Source: Dehalococcoidia bacterium
GTDB taxonomy: Bacteria; Chloroflexota; Dehalococcoidia; Tepidiformales; Tepidiformaceae
Direction of reading: 5' to 3'
Assembly: GCA_020847985.1 (NCBI GenBank)
Contig: JADLBC010000045.1
Span: 29,243-93,242, forward strand
DNA: 64,000 bases
Made by a program: the position numbers and the translations under genes
Notes under the pieces: generated by a model
What the model was told of the DNA's origin: nothing
Databases searched by the model: none
The model's input: only the letters and a program-made list of their open reading frames with translations
Shown here: positions 52,127-61,348 of the stretch, piece by piece
How positions within the stretch are numbered: position 1 is the stretch's first letter
Layout of the letters: every line of letters begins with the position of its first letter

Positions 52127-52777
52127 ATGAAACTCGCTTTCGTCGGGGGCACCGGCCCCGAAGGGCTGGGCCTCGCGATGCGCATGGCGCACGCCGGCCA
52201 CGAAGTCGCTATCGGTTCGCGTTCGACCGAGCGCGGCGAAGAGGGCGCGGCGAAGGTCCGCGAAGTCGTCCCCGCCGCCGTCGCAACGGGTGGCGCGAAC
52301 GCCGATGTCGTCGGCGATGCCGAGGTCGTGTTCCTCACCTTCCCCTACAGCGGCCAGCACGACACCCTCGCCGCCCTTGGTGCGAAGCTCGATGGCAAGA
52401 TCGTGTGCAACGTGGTCGCCCCGCTCGAGTTCGAAAAAGGCATCGGCGCCGTCGCACTCAATGTCCCCGGCGCGAGCGCGGCCCAGGAAGCCGCCGCCCA
52501 GCTCCCGAACGCCCGCGTCGTCTCCGCCTTCCAGAACATGAGCGCCGAGAAGCTCATGGAGATCGACCACGAAATCGATTGCGACGTCCTCGTCTGCGGG
52601 CGCGATGCCGAGGCGAAGCAGGTCGTCATCGGCCTCGCGAACCAGGTCGCGGGCGTGCGCGGCGTCGATGCCGGCGGCCTCTCCCAGAGCCGCTACGTCG
52701 AAATGCTCACCTCGCTCCTCATCAACCTCAATCGCAAATACAAGACGCAGACGAGCATCCGCGTCGTCGGGCTCTAG
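52127..52777 (+). CDS. npdG: NADPH-dependent F420 reductase
   Basis: 216 residues. Rossmann fold starting MKLAFVGGTGPEGLGLAMRMAHAG, GSRSTERGEEGA for NADPH phosphate recognition, and NVVAPLEFEKG; matches the F420:NADP oxidoreductase family. Exchanges hydride between NADPH and coenzyme F420. Nine bases before cofE, so the pair forms an F420 unit. A TAGACT (52075-52080) may be its -10. Confidence 0.92.
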   Translation: MKLAFVGGTGPEGLGLAMRMAHAGHEVAIGSRSTERGEEGAAKVREVVPAAVATGGANADVVGDAEVVFLTFPYSGQHDTLAALGAKLDGKIVCNVVAPLEFEKGIGAVALNVPGASAAQEAAAQLPNARVVSAFQNMSAEKLMEIDHEIDCDVLVCGRDAEAKQVVIGLANQVAGVRGVDAGGLSQSRYVEMLTSLLINLNRKYKTQTSIRVVGL

Positions 52778-52786
52778 GAGGCTGCC

Positions 52787-53539
52787 ATGCCCGGACTTCA
52801 GATCTTCGGCGTCCCGGGGCTCCCCGAGATCACGAAGGGCGCCGACCTGGGCGCCATGATTCTCGAAGCTGCCGCCGCTGCCGGCACCCCGCTCGAAAGC
52901 GGCGATGTCGTCGTCGTCACATCCAAGGTCGTCTCCAAGGCCGAGGGCCAGACGGTCGAACTCGCCGATGTCGAAGTGTCGCCCTTCGCCCGCCAGTACG
53001 CGGAACGCTGGGAGAAGGAGCCCGCCATCGTCGAGATCGTCCTTCGCGAATCGAAGCGTGTTGTGCGGCAGGTCGGGCCCGTGCTCATCACCGAAACCCA
53101 CCACGGCTTCATCTGCGCCAACGCTGGCGTCGACCAGTCCAGCTCCGGCGCTCACGGCCGTGCCGTGCTTCTCCCCGCCGACCCGGATGCCAGCTGCCGC
53201 GGCATGCGCGCGGCGTTCGCGGCAAAGGGCGTCGATGCCGCCGTGATCATCTCCGATACCTTCGGGCGCCCCTGGCGCGAAGCCCAGACCGATATCGCCA
53301 TCGGCATCGCCGGCCTCGATCCCGTGCTCAGCTACATCGGCCAGGTCGACCCGCACGGACACGAATTCCGTGTGCAGGCGCTCTGCGTCGCCGACGAGCT
53401 CGCCGGCGCGGCGGAACTGGTGAAGGGCAACCTCAGCCGCGTGCCGGTGGCCGTCATCCGCGGCTACACGTGGGAACCGAACGACGACGCCTCCATGCGC
53501 TCCATCATCCGCGACAGCGAGCGGGACCTCTTCCGCTAA
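52787..53539 (+). CDS. cofE: Coenzyme F420-0:L-glutamate ligase
   Basis: 250 residues, AGGAGG before the ATG. CofE/FbiB N-domain motifs: GDVVVVTSKVVSKAEGQTVEL, HHGFICANAGVDQSS, SDTFGRPWREAQTDIAIGIAG. Adds glutamate to F420-0, in a GTP-dependent reaction, to build the side chain. No C-terminal nitroreductase domain of actinobacterial FbiB is present. Together with npdG this shows the organism makes and uses F420. Confidence 0.95.
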   Translation: MPGLQIFGVPGLPEITKGADLGAMILEAAAAAGTPLESGDVVVVTSKVVSKAEGQTVELADVEVSPFARQYAERWEKEPAIVEIVLRESKRVVRQVGPVLITETHHGFICANAGVDQSSSGAHGRAVLLPADPDASCRGMRAAFAAKGVDAAVIISDTFGRPWREAQTDIAIGIAGLDPVLSYIGQVDPHGHEFRVQALCVADELAGAAELVKGNLSRVPVAVIRGYTWEPNDDASMRSIIRDSERDLFR

Positions 53540-53601
53540 GAAGGTGCCTCCATACGCCGGAGTGCTAGAGTGGTGGCCCGAATGACTGGAACGAGGGCGG
53601 T

Positions 53602-54096
53602 ATGACGCAGGCGCTCGCCGAGGACGCCATCGAAAAGGCGGCCTACCATCTCGCGTTCGCGACCACCATGTTCGATCCCCTGCGCTTCCGCGCCTGGGCC
53701 GAGCTTGGGCTCACCACCGCACAGCTGCGCGTGATGTTCCTCCTCCGCGATATGCCCGGTGTCACCGCCGGCGAACTCGCCACCCGGCTCAAGGTCACCC
53801 CGCCGACCATCTCCGGTATCGTCGACCGGCTCGTGAAGCTGGAGCTCGTCCGGCGCGAATTTGACCCCGCCGACCGCCGGCTCGTGCGCAATCACCTCAC
53901 GGCCGATGGCACCGCCGCCTGCAGCCGTCTCGAGCGCGGCGCCGAGCTTTTCACTCACCGCATCATGTCCGAGATGAGCCCGGACGACCTCGAAGCGCTC
54001 ACCCGCGGGCTCGAAGCGTTCATCGGCGCCAGCCGCCTCGTCGAGCGCATCGACCCCGACCTCGCACAGCGCGCCTGGGCAGGAGAGAAGCCGTGA
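53602..54096 (+). CDS. MarR-family transcriptional regulator
   Basis: 164 residues. Winged helix with ATRLKVTPPTISGIVDRLVK and the wing VRREFDPADRRLVRNHLT. Starts ATG after GAGGGCGGT. Its stop overlaps the GTG start of the phosphatase gene (GTGA), so the two are co-translated. It may control the F420 genes upstream, but no operator was identified. A TAGAGT (53566-53571) is a possible -10. Confidence 0.92.
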   Translation: MTQALAEDAIEKAAYHLAFATTMFDPLRFRAWAELGLTTAQLRVMFLLRDMPGVTAGELATRLKVTPPTISGIVDRLVKLELVRREFDPADRRLVRNHLTADGTAACSRLERGAELFTHRIMSEMSPDDLEALTRGLEAFIGASRLVERIDPDLAQRAWAGEKP

Positions 54097-54806
54097 CCAC
54101 ACGCCGTGTCCGCACCATGGACCTGGAAGACCCCTTCGTCGCCTCCTTCGATGGCATGTGCGAACTCCTGCTCGTACGCCACGGCGAGCAGCAGTTTCGC
54201 GAGAACATCCCTCTCGGCGAAGCCCTCGATGCCCCGCTCTCCGACCTGGGCTGGAAGCAGGCCCGCGCCGTGGGCGAACGGCTGAAGGATGCGCGCATCG
54301 GCGCCGTCTACTGCAGCCCCCTCCAGCGCGCGCACAACACCGCCATCGAAATCGCTCGCCATCACGGCCTCGAGCCGCGGATTGATGCCCGGCTCAGTGA
54401 AATCGACCTCTGGAAGAACGCGCCCCAGGACAAGGGCCTCCTCGACCTCTACACACGGGACGAGCTGGTCGCCGTCTACCGCGAGGTCGCGGCCACGCGG
54501 CGCCACTCGGCCTACCCCTACTGCGAGGATGCCGATGCCTTCCGCGACCGCGTCGTGAGCGCGATCGACGCGATCGTCGAAGCTAACGTCGGCCATCGCG
54601 TGGTCGTCGCCTGCCACGGCGGCGTCATCAACGCCTACCTTGCCCACCTGCTGCGCTCCGCCTACGACCACCTCGTCTCGGTGCATCACACCTCGATTAC
54701 GGTCGTCCGCGCCGCCGACACCCGCCGCGAACTGCTGACCATCAACGACTACGCCCACGTGATGCCGATCCAGAGTTCGCGCGGCTCGCTCAACTCCGCT
54801 CGCTAG
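54093..54806 (+). CDS. Histidine phosphatase family protein
   Basis: 237 residues, GTG start overlapping the MarR stop. RHG motif LLVRHGEQQF with the phospho-accepting His, YCSPLQRAHNTA, and the second catalytic His in VVACHGGVINAY. Belongs to the phosphoglycerate mutase-like phosphatases; the substrate is unknown. A 20-residue N-terminal extension precedes the RHG strand. Confidence 0.92.
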   Translation: MTTRRVRTMDLEDPFVASFDGMCELLLVRHGEQQFRENIPLGEALDAPLSDLGWKQARAVGERLKDARIGAVYCSPLQRAHNTAIEIARHHGLEPRIDARLSEIDLWKNAPQDKGLLDLYTRDELVAVYREVAATRRHSAYPYCEDADAFRDRVVSAIDAIVEANVGHRVVVACHGGVINAYLAHLLRSAYDHLVSVHHTSITVVRAADTRRELLTINDYAHVMPIQSSRGSLNSAR

Positions 54807-54897
54807 CCCCCAACGCGTGTTATCGCGCACGTAAACGCCAATTCGGCGCGATCTGTGCTGCGCGCCGCAGATACGTCTGTCGATTACAAAGCGATCG

Positions 54898-54903
54898 TAT
54901 ATT
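54898..54903 (+). promoter_or_regulatory. Candidate -10 of the htrA-like gene
   Basis: TATATT, 31 nt before the ATG at 54935, in an AT-richer intergenic stretch; a GGGGAGGG ribosome binding site follows. No clear -35. Confidence 0.4.
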
Positions 54904-54934
54904 CTTCTGTCCGATCTCCGGGGAGGGTCAGATC

Positions 54935-55981
<1,047 letters not shown>

Positions 55982-56006
55982 CCTCGACGCAGCGGTTTCG
56001 CTCCGA

Positions 56007-56031
56007 ACGGCCGCCCGTGGAGGGCGGCCGT
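56007..56031 (+). terminator. Strong hairpin after the htrA-like gene
   Basis: Perfect 10-bp stem ACGGCCGCCC / GGGCGGCCGT with loop GTGGA, 26 bp after the stop codon. No T-run, so intrinsic termination is uncertain. Confidence 0.45.
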
Positions 56032-56104
56032 CGTGCGTCCCCGGGGCGCTTTCCCGCCGCCGCCCGAACGGCTAGGGTGGATCATCCGCTCCCCCGGAGG
56101 ATGG

Positions 56105-57751
56105 ATGGCCCCGCAACCAGCCTCGCGGCCTCTCGGCGAACTCCTCACGCACCGCCAGAAGATGGTCCTGCTCACCACGCTCATGCTCTCGATGTTCGTG
56201 GGCGCCCTCGACCAGACGATCATGTCCACCGCCACCCCGAGCATCATCGCCGACCTCGGCGGCTTCTCCCTGCTCTCGTGGCTCTTCACCAGCTACATGC
56301 TCGCCTCCACGGTCGTCGTGCCGCTCGTCGGCAAGCTTTCGGACATGTTCGGTCGGCGGGTGTTCCTGCTCGGCGGCCTCGTCATCTTCATGGCTTCCTC
56401 CGCGGCCTGCGGCGCCGCCCCCTCGATGATCACCCTCATCCTCTTCCGTGCCGTCCAGGGCATCGGCGGCGGCCTCATCTTCGCCTCCGTGTTCTCCACC
56501 GTCGGCGACCTCTTCCCGCCCGCCGAGCGCGGCAAGTACATGGGCTTCTTCACCGGCACGTTCAGCCTCGCCAGCATTCTCGGCCCCACCATCGGCGGCC
56601 TCCTCACCGATCACGCGGGCTGGCGCTGGGTGTTCTTCATAAACGTGCCGTTCGGGCTGGTCGCCATTCCGCTCATCTGGCGAAACCTGCCGCATACGGC
56701 CGCATCGATGTCCCGGAAGATCGACTTCGCCGGCTCCGTGCTGCTTTCGATCGCGACCGTTTCGCTCCTGCTCGGCCTCGTCTGGGCGGAGGAGGCCTAC
56801 GGGTGGGGTTCGGCGCAGACGGTCGGGCTGATCGCCGGCGCCATCGTGTTCGCCATCCTCTTCGTCATCCAGGAGAACCGCCACCCGGAGCCGATCATCC
56901 CGCTCGTACTGTTCAAGAACCGCACGTTCCTGCTGGCAAACCTCGTGGTGTTCGCCCTCGGCGGCGGCATCTTCGGCACGATGGCCTACCTGCCCGTGTT
57001 CGTGCAGACATCGCTTGGCGGCTCGGCCACGACGTCGGGCCTGATCACGACGCCGCAATCGCTCGGCATCCTCGCCACGAGCATCATCGGCGGCCAGGTG
57101 ATCTCCCGGACGGGCCGCTACCGCTGGCTGACGATCGCCGGCGCCTGCTTCATCCTCGCGGCGACGCTGCTGCAGACGACCCTCGGCGCGGGCAGCCCGG
57201 AGTGGCACATCAGCGTGTTCATGGTGGTCATGGGTCTCGGCTTCGGCATGGTCATGCCCACGATGTCCGTCGTCATCCAGAACGCCGTCTCCCACCAGTA
57301 CCTGGGCGTGGCCACCAGTTCGCGGCAGTTCTTCATGCAAATCGGCCAGGTGCTCGGCACCGCCATCTTCGGCGTCATCCTCGCCACCACGTACCACTCA
57401 TCGTTCAGCGCCGAACTCTCGCCCGAGGCGCACGCGAACATCCCGCCGGCCACGCTCCAGGCGTTCGATGACCCCACGATGTCGCTCGACCGGCGCACCT
57501 TCGAACGGGTGAAGCACGAAGTTCGCGCGGTACCGGGCGGGGAGGCGCTGCTGGACAACGCCCTCGCTGCCCAGCGCGTGGCCGTCGCCGAAGGGATCCA
57601 TCGCCTCTTCCTGATCTCGGTCGCGATAGCCGTCTTCGGGCTCGCGATGACGGTACTCTCGCGCGAACTGCCGCTGCGGCGCGGGTTCGGTCCGGCGGCT
57701 GAAGGCGGCCAGCCCGGCCAACCCACGCCGGTCCCCATCGACGCGCACTGA
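56105..57751 (+). CDS. MFS drug exporter, DHA2 (14-helix, EmrB/QacA) family
   Basis: 548 residues from ATG 56105, with GGAGG four bases upstream; the track start 56033 adds no family sequence. DHA2 signature LDQTIMSTATPSIIADLGG in helix 1, motif A GKLSDMFGRRVFLLGG, and motif C GPTIGGLLTDHAGWRWVFFIN in helix 5. About fourteen helices. Exports hydrophobic compounds by proton antiport; substrate unknown. Convergent with fakA, six bases apart at the stops. Confidence 0.93.
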   Translation: MAPQPASRPLGELLTHRQKMVLLTTLMLSMFVGALDQTIMSTATPSIIADLGGFSLLSWLFTSYMLASTVVVPLVGKLSDMFGRRVFLLGGLVIFMASSAACGAAPSMITLILFRAVQGIGGGLIFASVFSTVGDLFPPAERGKYMGFFTGTFSLASILGPTIGGLLTDHAGWRWVFFINVPFGLVAIPLIWRNLPHTAASMSRKIDFAGSVLLSIATVSLLLGLVWAEEAYGWGSAQTVGLIAGAIVFAILFVIQENRHPEPIIPLVLFKNRTFLLANLVVFALGGGIFGTMAYLPVFVQTSLGGSATTSGLITTPQSLGILATSIIGGQVISRTGRYRWLTIAGACFILAATLLQTTLGAGSPEWHISVFMVVMGLGFGMVMPTMSVVIQNAVSHQYLGVATSSRQFFMQIGQVLGTAIFGVILATTYHSSFSAELSPEAHANIPPATLQAFDDPTMSLDRRTFERVKHEVRAVPGGEALLDNALAAQRVAVAEGIHRLFLISVAIAVFGLAMTVLSRELPLRRGFGPAAEGGQPGQPTPVPIDAH

Positions 57752-57757
57752 CCGCCG

Positions 57758-59386
57758 CTACCGCTCCAGCGAGGCGATGAGCGGGTAGAGCGGCTGTCCG
57801 CCGGGCATGCACTCGACCTCCGCCAGCGGGAATACGCCGGCCACCCGCGCGCGGAGCGTGTCCGGATCGCCGGCGAACTCGCGGCCCGGGTAGAGCGTCA
57901 CCAGTCCGCCTTCGCTCGCGCCCGCCATCCGCAGCCCGGCCAGCACCGCCGCTTCGATCGACTCCGAAGCGGCCACCAGTTCGCCGTCGAAGAGCGCGAT
58001 CGCCTGCCCGGCGGTGACGGCGACGCCTCCCGCGGTACGGCTCGCCCCTGCGATGGTCACTTCCACCGTCGCGACGGCGGCCATCGCCTCGGCCATGGCG
58101 TCCACATTGGCGGCGGCCGGCCGGGTGGCATCGAAGGCGAGCGCCGCGGCCAGCCCCTCCACGAGCGACGCGCTGGGCACCACCGTCAACCTGCACGAGG
58201 CGAGGCTGGCGGCCTGCCCGGCGGCGAGCCGGACGTTCTTGTGGTTGGGTAGCACGAGCACTTCGGGGGCGCCCGTGGCATCGGCCGCCGCCGCGATGTC
58301 GCCCGCCGGCGGCTTCACCACTTCGCCCAGGTCCGCCACGTGGGCGCCCATGCTTTCGAAGATGGCATCGAAGCCAGCGCCCCGGCTGAGTGCCAGGAGC
58401 GCCAGCGGCGCCGTCGCCCCCGCCCCTTTGGCCCGGAAGCGCACGTGCTGCGCCGACATGTCATCGACTTTGCGCCGCACGATCGTGCCCAGCGCCGCGA
58501 GCGCCGCAAGCGCGCCCGGGGCATCGTCCGTGTGCAGGTGCACGTGCGCGGCAGCGTCGTCGCCCACCACCACGACCGACCGGTTCGTCCCCGCGCCGGC
58601 GGCCGCGCGCACCGCATCGAGGTCGAGCGGGCGGCCATCCGCTTCGATGACCGCCTCCACGCAGAATCCGAAATTGCCGCCGTGGGCATCGCCGATGGCC
58701 GCGAGCGGCCGGCCGGGAGCCGCCAGCACGGGCGCCGGGGCTGCTTCGCCACGCAGCGATGCCAGCACACCCGCGAGGATGATGCAGATCCCCTCTCCAC
58801 CGGAGTCCGGGACGCCGGCCTCGCGGAGCGCAGGGAGCTGGTCCATGGTGGCGGCCTCCGCGCGGTCGGCGCCGGCCGCCGCTGCCGCGAGGATGTCCTC
58901 GGGCGTGAGCCCCTCATCCGCGGCGAGCGCCGCGGCCGCAGCTTCCGCGGCGGCGCGCAACACGGTGAGCATCGTGCCCTCGACCGGTTGGGAGACCGCG
59001 CGATAGGCCGCGGCCGCCGCCGTCGCGAGTGCCGTCGCAAGTGCGCGAGAGCCGGTCTCGGCGGCGCCTTCGAGCCCGTCCGCGAGCCCCCGCAGCGCCT
59101 GTGAGAGGATGACCCCGGAGTTGCCGCGCGCGCCGTAGAGGGCCCCCCGCGCGACCGCTCGGGCGACTTCGCTCGCGGTTGCCCCGGCCGGCAGGGAGCC
59201 CGCCGCCGCGACCGCTTCGCGCAGCGTCGCCGCCATGTTCGAGCCCGTGTCGCCGTCGGGGACGGGGTAGACGTTGATCGCATCGATCGCGGCGGCGGCG
59301 GCACTCAACGCCATGGATGCCGCTCGAAACGCCTCAAGGAGAGGCGCGCCGCCGGGTGCCGGGGGAGTAGGCAAGACGCTGCTCAC
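57758..59386 (-). CDS. fakA: Fatty acid kinase catalytic subunit (DAK2 / DegV-like, YloV family)
   Basis: 542 residues. N-terminal DhaL-type kinase domain with the metal-binding NVYPVPDGDTGSNMAATL and ARGNSGVILSQALRG; middle domain containing GEGICIILAGVL and TDDAPGALAALAALG; C-terminal DegV-like domain. Phosphorylates fatty acids held by a FakB (DegV) partner; a FakB gene is 1.1 kb away on the other strand. Very Ala-rich. Divergent from the L28 gene. Confidence 0.93.
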   Translation of the reverse strand: MSSVLPTPPAPGGAPLLEAFRAASMALSAAAAAIDAINVYPVPDGDTGSNMAATLREAVAAAGSLPAGATASEVARAVARGALYGARGNSGVILSQALRGLADGLEGAAETGSRALATALATAAAAAYRAVSQPVEGTMLTVLRAAAEAAAAALAADEGLTPEDILAAAAAGADRAEAATMDQLPALREAGVPDSGGEGICIILAGVLASLRGEAAPAPVLAAPGRPLAAIGDAHGGNFGFCVEAVIEADGRPLDLDAVRAAAGAGTNRSVVVVGDDAAAHVHLHTDDAPGALAALAALGTIVRRKVDDMSAQHVRFRAKGAGATAPLALLALSRGAGFDAIFESMGAHVADLGEVVKPPAGDIAAAADATGAPEVLVLPNHKNVRLAAGQAASLASCRLTVVPSASLVEGLAAALAFDATRPAAANVDAMAEAMAAVATVEVTIAGASRTAGGVAVTAGQAIALFDGELVAASESIEAAVLAGLRMAGASEGGLVTLYPGREFAGDPDTLRARVAGVFPLAEVECMPGGQPLYPLIASLER

Positions 59387-59473
59387 GGGCTCCGTTCGGG
59401 GGACGGGTTTGGCCGCAAGGCCGGCCGCGTGCTAGCATTCACCTTCACGACCTTTTCATACAAGGGACTCCAC

Positions 59474-59704
59474 ATGGCCCGTGACGATACCATTCGCGAG
59501 GCGCTCGGCCTCGAACCGATTAAGCCCGGCTGGGGACGCCACATTCGCCACAAGCATGGCGGACGTTGGGAGCGCAAGGCCGTCCACAAGAGCCGCATGT
59601 TCAAGCAGAACGTGCACAAGAAGCGCGTCTTCATCGATGGCCAGTGGGTTCGCATCCCGCTGACCACGCGCGAGATGCGCTCCCTGCTCAAGCAGCAGGC
59701 CTGA
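59474..59704 (+). CDS. rpmB: 50S ribosomal protein bL28-like
   Basis: 76 residues from ATG 59474 (MARDDTIREALGLEPIKPGW); the track start 59429 adds an unlikely leader. The C-terminal half (HKSRMFKQNVHKKRVFIDGQ, then WVRIPLTTREMRSLLK) matches the L28 core, but the usual N-terminal Cys-containing strand (MxxxCxxCGK) is replaced by an unrelated helix-like stretch. Location beside fakA, as in Firmicutes (rpmB next to yloV), supports the call. Terminator directly downstream. Confidence 0.72.
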   Translation: MARDDTIREALGLEPIKPGWGRHIRHKHGGRWERKAVHKSRMFKQNVHKKRVFIDGQWVRIPLTTREMRSLLKQQA

Positions 59705-59728
59705 CACCCCGCTTCGCCATCGCACGAA

Positions 59729-59752
59729 CGCCCGGCCTGCGCCGGGCGTTTT
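59729..59752 (+). terminator. Rho-independent terminator after rpmB
   Basis: Perfect 8-bp stem CGCCCGGC / GCCGGGCG with loop CTGC, then TTTT. Begins 24 bp after the rpmB stop. Confidence 0.9.
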
Positions 59753-59775
59753 CGCGTCCCCCCGCGATGCGGCGA

Positions 59776-60441
59776 TCACGTGCCGCGCAGCGCCGCCCTG
59801 AGCGCGGCCACGCTCTCCGCCACGCTCTTCTCCGCGTTATAGACCGAGCTGCCGCAGACCAGCGTGTTCGCCCCCGATGCCGCGCAGGCCGCCGCATTCG
59901 TCGCCTTCACGCCGCCGTCGATCATGATCTCGGCGGCGAAGCCACCGGCGTCGATCAGCCCGCGGATGCGCGCCACCTTGTCGAGCTGCCGCGGGAGCAT
60001 CTGCTGGCCGCCCCAGCCCGGGTTGATCGTCATGACCATCACCTGGTCGACATCCGGTAGCGACTCCTCGATCGCGGCGACGGGCGTCCCCGGGTTGATG
60101 CACACGCCGCACTTCGCCCCCAGCTTCCGGATCGTCTCCAGCGTGCGATGGATGTGCGGCGATACCTCGACATGCACGTTGATCGTGTCCGCCAGCCCCT
60201 CGAACAGCGGCACCTGGCGCTCGGGCTCGATGACCATGAGGTGGAGGTCGAACGGAAGCGCCGTAACCTTGCGCAGCGCCTCCACCAGTTGATGCCCGAA
60301 CGTGATGTTCGGCACGAATCGCCCGTCCATCACGTCCAGGTGGAGGAGATCGACACCGGCGGCCTCGGCGGCGCGGACCTCATCCGCGAGCCGGCCGAAG
60401 TCGGCGGTGAGAATGGACGGTGCGAGTTTGGTGGTTGCCAT
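59776..60441 (-). CDS. rpe: Ribulose-phosphate 3-epimerase
   Basis: 221 residues from ATG 60441 (MATTKLAPSILTADFGRLAD); the track ORF to 61458 runs antisense through fakB. TIM barrel motifs: LLHLDVMDGRFVPNITFG, LHLMVIEPERQ, MTINPGWGGQQMLP and EIMIDGGVKA, with the metal-binding His/Asp residues in place. Interconverts ribulose-5-P and xylulose-5-P in the pentose phosphate/Calvin pathways. Divergent from fakB with a shared 66-bp promoter region. Confidence 0.96.
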   Translation of the reverse strand: MATTKLAPSILTADFGRLADEVRAAEAAGVDLLHLDVMDGRFVPNITFGHQLVEALRKVTALPFDLHLMVIEPERQVPLFEGLADTINVHVEVSPHIHRTLETIRKLGAKCGVCINPGTPVAAIEESLPDVDQVMVMTINPGWGGQQMLPRQLDKVARIRGLIDAGGFAAEIMIDGGVKATNAAACAASGANTLVCGSSVYNAEKSVAESVAALRAALRGT

Positions 60442-60449
60442 CGCCGCCA

Positions 60450-60482
60450 ATTCTAACGGCTTCCCGCCGAAGAGCTTATACT
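60450..60482. promoter_or_regulatory. Divergent rpe / fakB promoter region
   Basis: TAGAAT on the minus strand (60450-60455) lies eight bases before the rpe ATG; TATACT on the plus strand (60477-60482) lies 25 bases before the fakB ATG. Both are 5 of 6 matches to the -10 consensus; -35 elements are poor. Confidence 0.5.
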
Positions 60483-60507
60483 CTTCCGCGTAGGCATCTG
60501 AGCAATT

Positions 60508-61347
60508 ATGGCTGTACGCGTTGTCACCGACTCCACCTGCGACCTCCCCGCCGCGCTCGTCGCCGCGCATGGCATCACCGTCGTGCCGCTCGCTGTCGTT
60601 TTCGGCGACGAGGCGTTCCTCGATGGCGTCGAGATCGATACGAACGGCTTCTACGAACGCCTCCGCGACTTCCCCGGCGTCCCTCGCACGAGCCAGCCTT
60701 CGGTCGAACGGTTCGCCACCGCCTACCGCGCGATCGCGGCCGAAGGCGCCGAGATCGTGTCCATCCATCTCTCCTCGCGCCTCTCCGGGACGCTCAACTC
60801 GGCCAGCATCGCGCGCGACCAGCTCGCCCACGAGGCCCACATCGAGCTCATCGATTCGTACCAGGTCTCGATGGGACTGGGCAGCATCGTCATGGACGCC
60901 GCCATCGCGGCCGCGGCCGGGGGCAGCCTCGCCGAAGTCGCCGACGCTGCCCGCCACGCGATGGATCGCACCCGCGTGGTCGCCTGCCTGGACACGCTGG
61001 AGTACCTCCGCCGTGGTGGCCGCATCGGGCGCGCGACCTCGATGCTCGGCTCGCTGCTCAGCATCAAACCGCTGATCCAGGTCGAAAGTGGCGAAATCGC
61101 TCCGTTCGATCGCGTGCGCACGCGTGCGAAAGCCCTCGATCGCCTCTTTGCTGTCGCCACCGAGGACCGCAACGTGCGGCGTATGTTTGTCGGCTGCGGC
61201 GGTAACGACGACGAGGCGCGCGCTTTCATGGAGCGTCTTCGCCCGATGCTTCCGCACACCGAGTTCCACATCGGCCAGGTCGGGCCGGCGGTGGGCGTCC
61301 ACGGTGGCCCGAACATCCTCGGCGTGGCCTTCACGGGGCGCCGCTGA
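60508..61347 (+). CDS. DegV family fatty-acid-binding protein (FakB type)
   Basis: 279 residues. DegV fold: VRVVTDSTCDLPAALVAAHG, VPLAVVFGDEAFLDGVEI, RTSQPSVERF, SIHLSSRLSGTLNSA and a C-terminal VGPAVGVHGGPNILGVAF. Binds a fatty acid head group and presents it to FakA, encoded nearby. Ends one base before the recG start. Confidence 0.93.
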   Translation: MAVRVVTDSTCDLPAALVAAHGITVVPLAVVFGDEAFLDGVEIDTNGFYERLRDFPGVPRTSQPSVERFATAYRAIAAEGAEIVSIHLSSRLSGTLNSASIARDQLAHEAHIELIDSYQVSMGLGSIVMDAAIAAAAGGSLAEVADAARHAMDRTRVVACLDTLEYLRRGGRIGRATSMLGSLLSIKPLIQVESGEIAPFDRVRTRAKALDRLFAVATEDRNVRRMFVGCGGNDDEARAFMERLRPMLPHTEFHIGQVGPAVGVHGGPNILGVAFTGRR

Positions 61348-61348
61348 G

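Noticed and set aside
56072-57397. 441-residue minus-strand ORF
   Set aside because: Asp/Glu/His-rich antisense shadow of the DHA2 exporter.
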